From contig NZ_JAQSEA010000115.1 in assembly GCF_029946185.1 (NCBI RefSeq), forward strand, positions 1 through 48,762: a stretch of 48,762 bases of DNA, written 5' to 3'. Source of the stretch: Prosthecobacter sp. Lineage in GTDB: Bacteria > Verrucomicrobiota > Verrucomicrobiia > Verrucomicrobiales > Verrucomicrobiaceae. This document shows positions 6,819 to 15,619 of this stretch, in pieces (the first letter of the stretch is position 1; each line of letters begins with the position of its first letter). The translations under genes and the position numbers were made by a program. The notes below the pieces were generated by a model. That model made no database searches. It was not told the DNA's origin and was given only the letters and a program-made list of their open reading frames with translations.

Positions 6819-9002
6819 CTACTCCACGCGCACTGTCCAGCGCTGCGTGGGTTTGTCAGTCAATTCCAAGACGCTCAAGCTCTCCGCGTCATCACCGTGA
6901 TGCCTGCTGCGGGTGAGAAAATAGTCACGTCCGCCGCCGTTGAAGCGCAGGTTCAGGCCCAGCTCGCTGTTGCCATTGCCCAGGGCCCATTCGTGGCGGT
7001 AGAGATAGCTTTTCGGCAGTGAGATCGTGAGCCTGCGGCCGCCACCTGCGGAACTGCTGAGTTCTGCCTGAATTTCTTTCGCTTCGAACACCGCGGCATA
7101 GCCGCTGCCAAAGGCCCAGGGCGCAATCGGATCAATCACCGCAGCACCATCGGCCGCTTTGCCGGTGATGCGCAGCGCTGCCGTGGCGCCCGGAGTCAAG
7201 CGTTCGCCATAGCTGCGTGCGTCGAGGTTCAGCAGCAGCTCAAAGGCATTGCCGCCGCTGTCATCGGTGAGACTGACGCCGGTCAGGTCGAGCGTGAAAA
7301 ACAGCTTCATGCTGTCAGCATCCGCCCGCAGGGTCACGGCGCTCTGCTGGCCGTCCGCCGCAGTCAGGGGCACGGCTTCTTTGAGTCCCATGTTGCGCGT
7401 GATTTCAAGGTTGCGGTCAAAGCTCTGCTTTACCCCATTGGCACTCAAAGCCACCTTCAATGGCAGCACCTGGCGCAACGGTGCCTTCCCATCTACGGGC
7501 AGTGGCAGAGCCAGCTTGAGCACCTCCGAACCGCTGACGTCCAGCTCGACTTTACCTGTTTGAGCCTTCCCACCCCAGTTTGATTCCCAGGTGGCGGAGA
7601 GCTTGGAACCCATGCTGTTTTCGATTTCGAGTTGAGGCGAGTACTCCGCTTCTTGATTGAATGCCGTGCGTGCATTCCAAGTCATGCTGAACGGACGCAG
7701 CGGCACCACGATGTCCTCGATACGCGACTCTTTGCCCGCAACCACCAGAATTGGCAGGCGCATTTTGCCATCGGTCAGCGGCAGATCGCGGGTGGCAGTG
7801 AGGGTGTAGTTCAACTTCACCGTCTGTTTCGCGCCGGCCTCTAGCGGGAGTTCGGGATTCGTGTCCTTGGGCTTGAGTCCTGCGGGCACCAGCGGCAGCA
7901 GCGTCACGGTCAGGCTATCGCGCCGGGTGTTGGCAACTTCAAACTCCAAGGCCAGCTGTCCCTCCCCCACCAGCGTCGCCTTGGCTGCGCTGATCTGCCA
8001 TGGGACTGAAGGTGCGCCCTGCATCAGATCCTGAAACAAGATGCGTCCCATTTCCGCGTGCATGCCAGTCGTTGGTGTCATCACCCGTTGGGACGGGAGG
8101 AGGTTCAGGAGGCTTTGATACTCCTGCATCAGCGCCGGGAAAATTTGGCCCGCTCCTTTTGTTCCGGGAGGTGTTTCCAGCAGCCGCGACAAATCGCCCA
8201 GGTCCGAGAAAAGGACTTCCGCCTTGGCACTGGCCTCACGCAGCACGCTGGAAGGTCCACGGGTAAGCGCCAAACTGGCCTCCTCCGGGTCTGCCGCCTG
8301 GGGGATCGGTCCAGCGACGATGACTTCAAGGTTTTTTCCGCGCGCGGTGTCCAACAGACTGCGAAAAGCCACCATCACATCCGCCGCAGACACTCCCGCA
8401 AGCCCGTCTTCCAAGCCCTGCGCTAACAACACCACATCCGGCTTTCCTTGAAAGCCTACCGTGGAAAGCGCCGAAGCGGCCGAAATGATGCTGGACGTAT
8501 ACACTGGCTGGATCAAAATCTCCGGCCCTATGACCATGGATTCCTTGGCGCGCAATTTGCCACCAGGCCGCACCACCCGCACGCCGCCGGTGTAGTAAAA
8601 CTGCGCAGCCAGCTTTTTCGCAAACACACCCGCAAAGCTTTTCAGCACTGGATCCACGCCTGGCTCGGCCTGCGCACCATCCATGATCGCATCTCCCAGC
8701 ACCACGATCTGCACACGTTCACGCCGCGTGAGCTTCAGGAGCGTCTGCGGGAGAAACTTCCGCCAGCGATCCCGCTGCACGGGCGAAAGATCAAAATAGG
8801 TCTGGGGCGGCACAACGGCCGACGGCAGCTTTGCCTCGACGGCGCGCGCCGCTGCCTGCAGTGCCGGCAATTCGGGCAATGTTTCAGCAGCAGGCGCGGA
8901 GACCGGCGGCGCCGGTGCTGCCGGAGCCTGTGCCCGGAGACCGGTCACGCCCAGCAGCGCCAGAGCGCCGAGGTGGAGGAATGTCTTGCGGTTGGAAAAC
9001 AT
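6819..9002 (-). CDS. Exported SGNH-hydrolase-like protein with lost catalytic residues
   Basis: This is a 727-residue exported protein with a signal peptide ending near AQA (residue 26) and a Pro/Ala-rich linker. Residues about 95-330 have the SGNH/GDSL layout: a strand followed by VLGDAIMDGA at 101-110, a middle block DVVLLAQGLEDG, and a late block TTGMHAEMG. The nucleophile position of the GDS motif is Ala105, the Asn of block III is absent, and the Asp of the final DxxH is Thr, leaving only the His. A long beta-rich C-terminal half (about 340-727) follows, ending in a module that resembles carbohydrate-binding or family-9-like sandwich domains. It is the first gene of a probable two-gene unit with the exporter. 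It is probably a binding or scaffold protein, not an active esterase. Confidence 0.7.
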   Translation of the reverse strand: MFSNRKTFLHLGALALLGVTGLRAQAPAAPAPPVSAPAAETLPELPALQAAARAVEAKLPSAVVPPQTYFDLSPVQRDRWRKFLPQTLLKLTRRERVQIVVLGDAIMDGAQAEPGVDPVLKSFAGVFAKKLAAQFYYTGGVRVVRPGGKLRAKESMVIGPEILIQPVYTSSIISAASALSTVGFQGKPDVVLLAQGLEDGLAGVSAADVMVAFRSLLDTARGKNLEVIVAGPIPQAADPEEASLALTRGPSSVLREASAKAEVLFSDLGDLSRLLETPPGTKGAGQIFPALMQEYQSLLNLLPSQRVMTPTTGMHAEMGRILFQDLMQGAPSVPWQISAAKATLVGEGQLALEFEVANTRRDSLTVTLLPLVPAGLKPKDTNPELPLEAGAKQTVKLNYTLTATRDLPLTDGKMRLPILVVAGKESRIEDIVVPLRPFSMTWNARTAFNQEAEYSPQLEIENSMGSKLSATWESNWGGKAQTGKVELDVSGSEVLKLALPLPVDGKAPLRQVLPLKVALSANGVKQSFDRNLEITRNMGLKEAVPLTAADGQQSAVTLRADADSMKLFFTLDLTGVSLTDDSGGNAFELLLNLDARSYGERLTPGATAALRITGKAADGAAVIDPIAPWAFGSGYAAVFEAKEIQAELSSSAGGGRRLTISLPKSYLYRHEWALGNGNSELGLNLRFNGGGRDYFLTRSRHHGDDAESLSVLELTDKPTQRWTVRVE

Positions 9003-9149
9003 GCGGACGCTATCTCAGCGAGACCGGCGATACCTGCAACCGGGGAGTGGAGTGATGAATGATCTGCCAGCGCTCATGCTGCAAGGACGACAGACCGCAA
9101 TTCAGCGCCTGATTCCCCCCATTATTGACAGTTCCTCAGCCCTGACTAG

Positions 9150-9659
9150 TCACTTCTCGACGCCTTTCAGCGACTTCATGAAGGCCTCAAATTTTTCACC
9201 CTGCTCTTTCGGCAGCGAGGCTGGATTATCCAAGATGAAATTCGCGATGATCGAGCGGTCCTTGCCAGCTTTGAAAAGAACCATGATGATCACCACCGGG
9301 CTGTCCTCAATCGTTCCGGTATAGGTGGCAGTGTAGCCGGTAAGGCCGTCCGAAGTGTGCTCCTTTGCGGCTTCCACTTCCTTGGCATCCTTGAATTCTT
9401 CAACCATGGCTGGCAGCATGATTTTAAACACCTCCATCGAGGCCTCAGCCTCGGTTTCGCCGAAATTGATGGAAACGCGCTCGTCATCGGAATTGATGGA
9501 GATGCTGCCATCCGCAGGGTCCACCTCGGTCGTCCACTTGGCCGGCACCTCATATTTAAGGACAGGCGCTTTGGCCGGATAGGTAGCTCCATCGGCAGCA
9601 GATGCCGGGAGCAGAGAGAGGGTGAGTAGTCCGGCGAGCAGGCAGAGAGTACGTTTCAT
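9150..9659 (-). CDS. Small exported hypothetical protein
   Basis: This 169-residue protein begins with a clear Sec signal peptide (MKRTLCLLAGLLTLSLLPASA, cleavage after residue 21). The mature part is acidic and beta-rich: it starts VLKYEVPAKWTTEVDPADG, a pattern seen in exported proteins of the PsbP/DUF1795-like kind, and has a hydrophobic strand VVIIMVLFKAGKDRS. It is probably periplasmic. I do not recognise the family with certainty. It is separated from the upstream hairpin at 9679-9702 by about 20 nt and from the downstream SGNH-like gene by about 150 nt, so it may be transcribed alone. Confidence 0.65.
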   Translation of the reverse strand: MKRTLCLLAGLLTLSLLPASAADGATYPAKAPVLKYEVPAKWTTEVDPADGSISINSDDERVSINFGETEAEASMEVFKIMLPAMVEEFKDAKEVEAAKEHTSDGLTGYTATYTGTIEDSPVVIIMVLFKAGKDRSIIANFILDNPASLPKEQGEKFEAFMKSLKGVEK

Positions 9660-9678
9660 AGGGTTTTAATGACTGAAG

Positions 9679-9702
9679 GCGCGCCACCAATAAGTGGCGC
9701 GC
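9679..9702. other. Perfect 9-bp hairpin in divergent promoter region
   Basis: GCGCGCCAC and GTGGCGCGC form a perfect stem around a 6-nt loop in the 152-nt region between two divergent genes. Immediately after it, TTGACA at 9707-9712 matches a -35 consensus reading toward the alcohol dehydrogenase, though the -10 position is weak. An operator-like or attenuator role is possible but unproven. Confidence 0.45.
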
Positions 9703-9811
9703 GGGCTTGACACTTTCAGACGGGGCAAAAGCCAAAGCAAGCTGTTCTACCACCACTCAACTCCACCAACGTATCGCTTGCCCGTGCGCCTGTATGCTCT
9801 CTCATCCCGCC

Positions 9812-10927
9812 ATGTCCACCCTCGCCCCAGCCGCCGTTTTGTATGAAGCGAAAAAGCCTCTGCGCATTGAAGAAGTGCGAGTACTGCCCCCGCAGCAAGG
9901 TGAAGTGACGGTGCGGATGAAGGCCGCAGGCGTGTGCCACAGTGACCTGCATGTGATGAAGGGCGACCTTTCCATGCCGATGCCGATCATCCTCGGCCAT
10001 GAGGGCAGCGGGGTGATTGAAGCCGTGGGCGAAGGTGTCACCTCGGTGGAAGTAGGGGACCATGTGATCCTCGTCTGGCGCGGCTCCTGCGGGAAATGCG
10101 AGTACTGCAGCAGCGGACGCCCGGCGCTTTGTGACATGGGCACCGCGATGCGCTTTACCGGCCTCATGCCCGATGGCACCACACGTTTTCAAAACTCTGC
10201 TGGCGAGAGCATCCGCCACTACGCCGGCGTCTCCGCCTTCTCCTCCCTCGCCACCATGCCGCAGGCCTCGGTGGTGAAGATCCCCAAGGAGTTCTCGTTT
10301 GAGAAAGCGGCGCTCATCGGCTGCGGCGTCATCACCGGCATCGGTGCAGTGGAGCGTGCGGCCCAAATGCAGCCGAACAGCACCGTGGCGGTGATCGGCT
10401 GCGGCGGCATCGGCTTGAACATCGTGCAAGGCGCCCGGATGGCCGGAGCGCGGCAGATCATCGCCGTGGACAAATTCAGCCGCAAAGAAGGCGACGCCCG
10501 CCAGTTCGGCGCGACGCATTACGTGGATGCCAACGCTGGTGATCCCGTGCAGGCCATCAAAGACCTCACCGATGGCAAAGGCGTGGACTACGCCTTCGAA
10601 GCCTATGGCTCAGGCAAAACCGCCGAGCAGGCCTTTGATGCGACGAAGAAGGGCGGCATGTGCGTGATGGTCGGCATCACCAGCGCAGCAGATCGCGCCT
10701 CCATCAATGTGAATCAGCTCGTCTATGCCGAGAAAACTCTGCGCGGCAGCCTCTACGGCAGCACCCAGCCGCGCACGGAGTTGCTGCGGCTCATTGACAT
10801 GCATCAGTCCGGGAGGCTGATGCTGGATGAACTGGTGACAAAGCGCTATCCGCTGGAGGGGATCAATGAGGCGTATGATGCGCTGCAGAGGGGTGAGGTG
10901 GCGCGGAGTTTGATTGTGTTTGAGTGA
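9812..10927 (+). CDS. Zinc-dependent alcohol dehydrogenase
   Basis: This 371-residue medium-chain dehydrogenase oxidises alcohols with NAD+. Zinc ligands are visible: Cys42 (AGVCHSD) and His63-Glu64 (LGHEGSG) at the catalytic site and Cys93, Cys96, Cys99, Cys107 at the structural site (CGKCEYCSSGRPALC). The Rossmann motif is VIGCGGIG, followed by an Asp (AVDKFS) that favours NAD. The layout is close to class III and formaldehyde-type enzymes, so a thiol-formaldehyde adduct is a possible substrate. The start at 9812 gives MSTLAPAAVLYE and fits homologues; the upstream extension to 9707 does not. It stands alone, converging on the small membrane protein downstream, with a weak 5-bp hairpin at 10929-10943 between them. 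Confidence 0.92.
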   Translation: MSTLAPAAVLYEAKKPLRIEEVRVLPPQQGEVTVRMKAAGVCHSDLHVMKGDLSMPMPIILGHEGSGVIEAVGEGVTSVEVGDHVILVWRGSCGKCEYCSSGRPALCDMGTAMRFTGLMPDGTTRFQNSAGESIRHYAGVSAFSSLATMPQASVVKIPKEFSFEKAALIGCGVITGIGAVERAAQMQPNSTVAVIGCGGIGLNIVQGARMAGARQIIAVDKFSRKEGDARQFGATHYVDANAGDPVQAIKDLTDGKGVDYAFEAYGSGKTAEQAFDATKKGGMCVMVGITSAADRASINVNQLVYAEKTLRGSLYGSTQPRTELLRLIDMHQSGRLMLDELVTKRYPLEGINEAYDALQRGEVARSLIVFE

Positions 10928-10951
10928 TTCGGCTTAACGCCGACAACACCA

Positions 10952-11320
10952 TCAAGGCGCGGGTGCGACCACCTTCCCAAACAGCTGCAAAGCAATGCTG
11001 GCATACCACAGCGCTGGTGCGCAGACCACGAAACCTATGCCAGTACGCCACCATCCGCGAAGTCCTAGGTGCTGAACGAAGCTACATATAACAGGGATCA
11101 AAACTGCAGCCATGCATAGAAGTCCATATCGTTCCTCCACCAGCCTCCAAATGCTGTCCGCCCAAAGCGTGCGATCATCTGAATTGGCCAGAACTAACTG
11201 ATGCCGGTGTAGAAATAAAACTCTCTGTCGGACTGCCTGATGAGCACCCAGCGCCGCGACAGGCGCCAAAGACCAGACGGCCATTTCGAGCGCTCTCGCA
11301 ATGGCGATCTCCCATTTCAT
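10952..11320 (-). CDS. Small membrane protein, unknown function
   Basis: This 122-residue protein has about three hydrophobic segments (around residues 12-28, 68-84 and 96-114) separated by a polar loop with DDRTLWADSIW. No family is recognised. Its ATG overlaps the stop codon of the DMFase-like gene by 4 nt, which implies translational coupling and a shared role or at least shared expression. It may be an inner-membrane partner of the exported upstream product. The overlap and hydrophobic profile support a real gene; composition alone would not. Confidence 0.6.
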   Translation of the reverse strand: MKWEIAIARALEMAVWSLAPVAALGAHQAVRQRVLFLHRHQLVLANSDDRTLWADSIWRLVEERYGLLCMAAVLIPVICSFVQHLGLRGWWRTGIGFVVCAPALWYASIALQLFGKVVAPAP

Positions 11321-12825
11321 GCCAGCGCCCTCTTCAAAGCATTCTTCGTGATGCGCTGCACGCGTGCGTCCGGGCCATGGGGGCGTGAGTAGTGGCTCCA
11401 GGGGATCATGTGGCCGGGAGGGTCGCTAAGGCCCTGGCTCCAGAAGATGGTGGTGGCGTTGAAGACGATGTTTTTCTTGGGGCCTTCGAAAAGAGTGGCT
11501 GCGTATTTGCCGAGGCGGGTGCCGCCGGCCCAGACATTGCCTTCGGCGACGACATCGAGGCCTGCGCGGGCGGTGTCGGGATCGCCATGGAATTCCCAGC
11601 CGACGAGGCCGGGGATGCTGTCGCCCTGCTTCATGCCGGTGCCCTCGAAGAGCCAGTGATCGGGCTTGGCGCAGGTCCAGTCGCCTCCGCCGTTGAAGGG
11701 GACGATGGTGCGTGCGCCGATGATGTCGCGCTCGTCAGGACCAGGGTTGTCAAAGGGGCCGAGGACTTTGGAATAAGCCTCCTTTTCCTCCTCGCGGAAT
11801 TCGCCGAAGCAGGTTTCGCGGGTAAGGCGGCGGTTCACTGCACCTTTCGCATTCGGCGTGAAAGGTGTGACCATGTACACGTCATTGGCGGATAGCCAGA
11901 GGACGCTGAGACCATCGACGATGGCCTGCTTGACGTTGGCGTATTGGCGCAGGTCCCAGTATTCGTCGTGACCAATGCTGATCATCGTTTTGACGCGTGC
12001 AAGGTTGGCGGGATTCAGGTTGTCCACGTTCGAGCAGTAGGTGACGTCGTAGCCTTCCTTTTCCAGCCAGTAGCACAACGGGTATTCCCACAGCAGGAAC
12101 TCGCCGCTGCCCATGCTCAGCGGGTTGTCGAAGATCTGCACATACTTGCCGTAGGGCCGGTCAAAGCTCACGCTGACTCCGGGTGCGTGCGCGGCACGGG
12201 GATCGGTGTAGAGGGATTCATTGACCGGCCAGCGGTTGTAGGCCTGCCAGGTGTTGTCGCTGCATTGGAAGAGGATGTCGGCGGGGCGGTCATCGGTGAC
12301 GATGAAGATGAGGTAGCTCTGCCAGTAGGGCTTGTCGGCGGCTTCAGCGACGGTGGAAAGTCTCCCGAGATACACGCCGCTGGGCCAGTCGGCGGGGATG
12401 GTGAGCGTGGTGGTGGCTTCCCACTGGCATTCGCGGAGGCGCTTGTCGGCCATTTCCGGCACGGGCTGCTCTTTGCCCTCGAAGGGGCCTAGCGTGGTCA
12501 TCAACCGCGAGCCAGCGCCGTCGTAGTAGCCCATGCGAAAGAAGTCGATGGTGAACTTTGCCACCGGCTTGGTGCTGACGAAGATGTCGAGCTTCTCGCC
12601 TGCCTTGACGGATTGCCGTGAGCAGTAGCCTTCGATGAGCGAGGTGCGGTAGGATTTGGCACTGTCCGGGCGCATGCGCGTGAGCTGGAAACTCGCGCCG
12701 GGCTTTGCGTTTTCGGTTTTGATCACTTCGGGCTGACGCTTGGCGGCAGGTGCTGAGAGCACGGTGCGAACACTCGTCATTGCAGCGGCGGCGCTGGTGG
12801 TCTTGATAAAATCGCGGCGGTCCAT
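11317..12825 (-). CDS. Tat-exported DMFase-like protein (N,N-dimethylformamidase large-subunit fold)
   Basis: The 502-residue protein starts best at 12825 with MDRRDFIKTTSAAAAMTS, a twin-arginine signal, so it should be exported folded. An upstream start at 12879 would overlap the divergent gene. The mature part has a beta-sandwich region (residues about 50-150, including FFRMGYYDGAGSRLM) and a C-terminal alpha/beta domain with MISIGHDEYWD and FNATTIFWSQGL, matching the C-terminal domain of the dimethylformamidase beta-subunit family. True DMFase is a cytoplasmic iron amidohydrolase, so substrate transfer from that name is unsafe. The next gene overlaps its stop codon by 4 nt. Confidence 0.78.
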   Translation of the reverse strand: MDRRDFIKTTSAAAAMTSVRTVLSAPAAKRQPEVIKTENAKPGASFQLTRMRPDSAKSYRTSLIEGYCSRQSVKAGEKLDIFVSTKPVAKFTIDFFRMGYYDGAGSRLMTTLGPFEGKEQPVPEMADKRLRECQWEATTTLTIPADWPSGVYLGRLSTVAEAADKPYWQSYLIFIVTDDRPADILFQCSDNTWQAYNRWPVNESLYTDPRAAHAPGVSVSFDRPYGKYVQIFDNPLSMGSGEFLLWEYPLCYWLEKEGYDVTYCSNVDNLNPANLARVKTMISIGHDEYWDLRQYANVKQAIVDGLSVLWLSANDVYMVTPFTPNAKGAVNRRLTRETCFGEFREEEKEAYSKVLGPFDNPGPDERDIIGARTIVPFNGGGDWTCAKPDHWLFEGTGMKQGDSIPGLVGWEFHGDPDTARAGLDVVAEGNVWAGGTRLGKYAATLFEGPKKNIVFNATTIFWSQGLSDPPGHMIPWSHYSRPHGPDARVQRITKNALKRALA

Positions 12826-12867
12826 AGGCGGAGCAATACGCGAGCGCGACAGCGCGTATAGCAAGCC

Positions 12868-13761
12868 ATGCCAATTCATCTCACTTCACGCCGACAATTT
12901 ATCGCCCAGATGGGGGCCGCTGCTATTTTCACGCAACGGGAAGCATTTGCCGCCGAGGTGGATGAAAGCCTGATCGCGATCCTGAACGACACGCACATCG
13001 GTGGCAAGCACCCAGAGAATTCGCCGATCCCGACTCATCTGCGCGAGACGGTGGCCTACCTTGTGGGACTGCCCAAGCAACCCGCCGTCGTGATCATCAA
13101 TGGTGATCTGGCTCTCAGTAACGGCCAAGCTGCGGACTACACCCACTTTGCGAAATTGATTGCGCCGCTGCGGGAGGCCGGCATTCCGGTTCATCTCTCC
13201 ATGGGCAATCATGATGACCGCGATGCCTTCTACAAAGTCCTGAGCGCAGAGAAGTCGGCAAACGCGCCCGTTGCATCGAAGCACGTCGGCGTCGTGCAGA
13301 CGGCCAGTGCCAATCTGTTTCTGCTCGATACCCTCAAGGCCACGATGGTTGTCCAGGGTTTGCTGGGGCAGGAACAGCGTGACTGGCTGTCAAAAATGCT
13401 GGATTCGCACGCAGACAAACCCGCCTTGATTTTTGCCCATCACAACCCGCGCCTCGGTGGGGAGGAAAAACATTTCCCCGGTGGATTGGAAGACTCGGAG
13501 CCGCTGTGGGAAGTCCTTGCTTCACGGCCTCACGTCAAAGCCTATGTCCATGGGCACATCCATCACCGAAATTACTTTCATCATCGCGACATTCATATCC
13601 TCAACACACCGGCAACCTCCTATGTGGCCAATCCCAAGGACAGCACCACCGGCTGGACCATGGCCCGGCTCAGTCCCACGGGCGGTAGTTTCACCACGCA
13701 CACGCATCTGCCCGAGCATGACTGGAATGGCGTGAAGGTGGACTTGAAGTGGCGGGTGTGA
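12868..13761 (+). CDS. Tat-exported metallophosphoesterase
   Basis: This 297-residue protein starts MPIHLTSRRQFIAQMG, a twin-arginine signal, with probable cleavage near AFA-AE at residue 30. The calcineurin-like metallophosphoesterase motifs are all present: LNDTHIGG, NGDLALS, MGNHDDR, FAHHNPR and VHGHIHHRN, giving the dinuclear metal ligands Asp, His, Asn and His. It should hydrolyse a phosphomonoester or diester in the periplasm; the substrate is not evident. It is divergent from the DMFase-like gene with 42 nt between starts, so the two promoters overlap and may share control. The DUF1501 gene follows after 69 nt on the same strand. Confidence 0.9.
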   Translation: MPIHLTSRRQFIAQMGAAAIFTQREAFAAEVDESLIAILNDTHIGGKHPENSPIPTHLRETVAYLVGLPKQPAVVIINGDLALSNGQAADYTHFAKLIAPLREAGIPVHLSMGNHDDRDAFYKVLSAEKSANAPVASKHVGVVQTASANLFLLDTLKATMVVQGLLGQEQRDWLSKMLDSHADKPALIFAHHNPRLGGEEKHFPGGLEDSEPLWEVLASRPHVKAYVHGHIHHRNYFHHRDIHILNTPATSYVANPKDSTTGWTMARLSPTGGSFTTHTHLPEHDWNGVKVDLKWRV

Positions 13762-13830
13762 ATGTAGCAAAGGGTCTGTCTTCTCACCTCTCGCAAGATC
13801 GTGCTCCTATCCCCGTAGTTTCTTCACATC

Positions 13831-15195
13831 GTGAGCTCTCCCGTTCCAGATATTCGCCTTTCGCGACGCAGCCTGCTCCATGCCGGTGGCATGGGGATGC
13901 TGGGCTTGGGATTGAATCAGCTCGCCGCACTGGGCGCGACCTCTGGCAAGACCAGCATCGGACTCGGCAAGGCCAAGTCGGTGATCATGATCTTCAATGG
14001 CGGCGCCCCGAGTCACATCGACCTATGGGATCCCAAGCCGGATGGCCCCTCGGAGATTCGTGGCGAATTCAAAACGATCCGCAGCAATGTTCCGGGCATT
14101 CATGTGACGGAGCTGCTGCCGCAGATGGCGAAGCGCATGGACAAGCTCGCGCTGATCCGTTCCGTCCATCACGGGCACAGCAGTCACAATGGTGGCATGC
14201 ACTGGGCGACCACGGGGCGTCCGTATCGTGTGGACAGCACGCTCATCACACCCAGCCCGACTGATCTGCCTGGTGTCGGCACGCTCGTTGGCTGGCTGGC
14301 ACAGCGCGATGGCTTCAGCAAAGGAGTGCCGCCGTATGTCATCACGCCGTTTCCGCATTGCGACAGCAAGGTGTATCTGACGCCCGGCCAGTTTGGCGGC
14401 TGCCTAGGCACGCGCTTCGACCCCTATGTGCTCGATGATGATCCCAATGCCGCCGCCTTTCGCGTGAGGAACATGGGGCTGGATGCCAGCCTGACCCCAG
14501 CGCGCCTTCAAGAACGCCTCGCGCTGCTGAATCAGATGAGTGCCGCCGCACGTCCCATCGCCACCAGTCATACGGCCCAAATGGACATTTTCAATGAGCA
14601 GGCCGCCACGATGCTGCAATCTGGCAAGGCAGCAGACGCCTTCGATCTCTCCAAGGAGCCAGCCAAGGTACGCGAGCGTTATGGCCGGCACAGCTGGGGC
14701 CAGTCTCACCTCCTCGCGCGGCGTCTGGTCGAATCCGGCACGCGGTTTGTCACCACAGTGAACGGACCCTCCATCACCTGGGACACTCACAAGGACAACT
14801 TCAACGGCCTCAAGAACCGCCTGGTGCCACCGATGGAGCAGGCTTACTCCGCGCTGCTCGACGATCTGGAAGAACGCGGCCTGCTGGAAACCACGCTGGT
14901 CGTCTGGATGGGCGAGTTTGGCCGCACGCCGAAGATCAACAACGAGGCTGGTCGTGACCACTGGCCGGGCTGCTACAGCGTGGTGCTCGCCGGCGGCGGC
15001 GTGCGCGGCGGCCAGGTGATCGGCAGTTCGGATGCCAGCGGGGCCTACCCCAAAGACCGCCCTGTCACGCCGGCAGACATTCATGCCAGCATCTACTCGG
15101 CACTGGGATACGATTACCGCGAGATCAGTTACCACTCGGCGGATGGGCGGCCTATCGCACTGACCGAAGGTTCGACCATCACTGAGCTGTTTTGA
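13831..15195 (+). CDS. DUF1501 protein, Tat-exported alkaline-phosphatase-superfamily member
   Basis: The 454-residue protein begins at a GTG codon with MSSPVPDIRLSRRSLLHAGG, a twin-arginine signal followed by a hydrophobic segment. DUF1501 hallmarks are clear: SVIMIFNGGAPSHIDLWDPKP, the His-rich HHGHSSHNGGMHW, TTLVVWMGEFGRTP and AGRDHWPGCYS. These belong to the alkaline-phosphatase/sulfatase superfamily but the biochemical activity of DUF1501 proteins is unknown. They are especially abundant in Planctomycetota and Verrucomicrobiota and are often paired with DUF1549/DUF1553 cytochrome proteins, which are absent here. The gene may be cotranscribed with the metallophosphatase. Confidence 0.92.
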   Translation: MSSPVPDIRLSRRSLLHAGGMGMLGLGLNQLAALGATSGKTSIGLGKAKSVIMIFNGGAPSHIDLWDPKPDGPSEIRGEFKTIRSNVPGIHVTELLPQMAKRMDKLALIRSVHHGHSSHNGGMHWATTGRPYRVDSTLITPSPTDLPGVGTLVGWLAQRDGFSKGVPPYVITPFPHCDSKVYLTPGQFGGCLGTRFDPYVLDDDPNAAAFRVRNMGLDASLTPARLQERLALLNQMSAAARPIATSHTAQMDIFNEQAATMLQSGKAADAFDLSKEPAKVRERYGRHSWGQSHLLARRLVESGTRFVTTVNGPSITWDTHKDNFNGLKNRLVPPMEQAYSALLDDLEERGLLETTLVVWMGEFGRTPKINNEAGRDHWPGCYSVVLAGGGVRGGQVIGSSDASGAYPKDRPVTPADIHASIYSALGYDYREISYHSADGRPIALTEGSTITELF

Positions 15196-15223
15196 TTTCT
15201 CGCCGATCCGGCTATGATGGCCG

Positions 15224-15541
15224 GTGCCGAAGAAAAAAAAACTGCCCGCAGCCAAGACCAAGGCCGCCAAAGCTAAAGCTGCCAAAGCCAAGCTCGCGAA
15301 AAAGTGGCACCTCTATGTCCTGCTGTGCAAAGACGGGACGCTCTACTGCGGTATCACCAATGATCTTGAGCGTCGGATCTCGCAGCATAATGCCGGCAAA
15401 GGCGCACGCTACACACGAGGTCGGGGTCCGGTGAGTCTGAGGCGCTCCTGGCCGCAGAAAAACAAATCGGCCGCCTTAAGAGCTGAATATTCTTTCAAAA
15501 AACTTAGCCGACCTTGCAAAGAGATGTATCTAGCAGCCTAA
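15224..15541 (+). CDS. GIY-YIG domain protein with lysine-rich N-terminal tail
   Basis: This 105-residue protein starts at GTG 15224. The first 27 residues are Lys/Ala repeats (KTKAAKAKAAKAK), like histone H1 tails, followed by a compact GIY-YIG domain: WHLYVLLCKDGTLYCGITND, then DLERRISQHNAGKGARYT and a Glu in AEYSFKK. This is the YhbQ/UPF0213 group of small single-domain GIY-YIG proteins, whose DNA target and role are unclear. The tail probably gives nonspecific nucleic-acid affinity. A run of nine A bases at codons 3-6 is a possible slippage site. An ATG-less start is accepted because the domain itself begins only at Trp28. Confidence 0.85.
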   Translation: MPKKKKLPAAKTKAAKAKAAKAKLAKKWHLYVLLCKDGTLYCGITNDLERRISQHNAGKGARYTRGRGPVSLRRSWPQKNKSAALRAEYSFKKLSRPCKEMYLAA

Positions 15542-15619
15542 TGTGGCATTACGACGCAGAAATGTGACATTTGCGAAGGGTTTCTGAGACAGAACGCCTT
15601 TTTTGTGGTACAGGGATAG

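Noticed and set aside
8448-9062. 204-codon plus-strand frame over the SGNH-like gene
   Set aside because: Arg/His-rich shadow with no motif; the minus-strand gene has a signal peptide.
13749-14264. 171-codon open frame overlapping the DUF1501 start
   Set aside because: Wrong frame over a gene with a Tat signal and family motifs; its composition is a shadow pattern.
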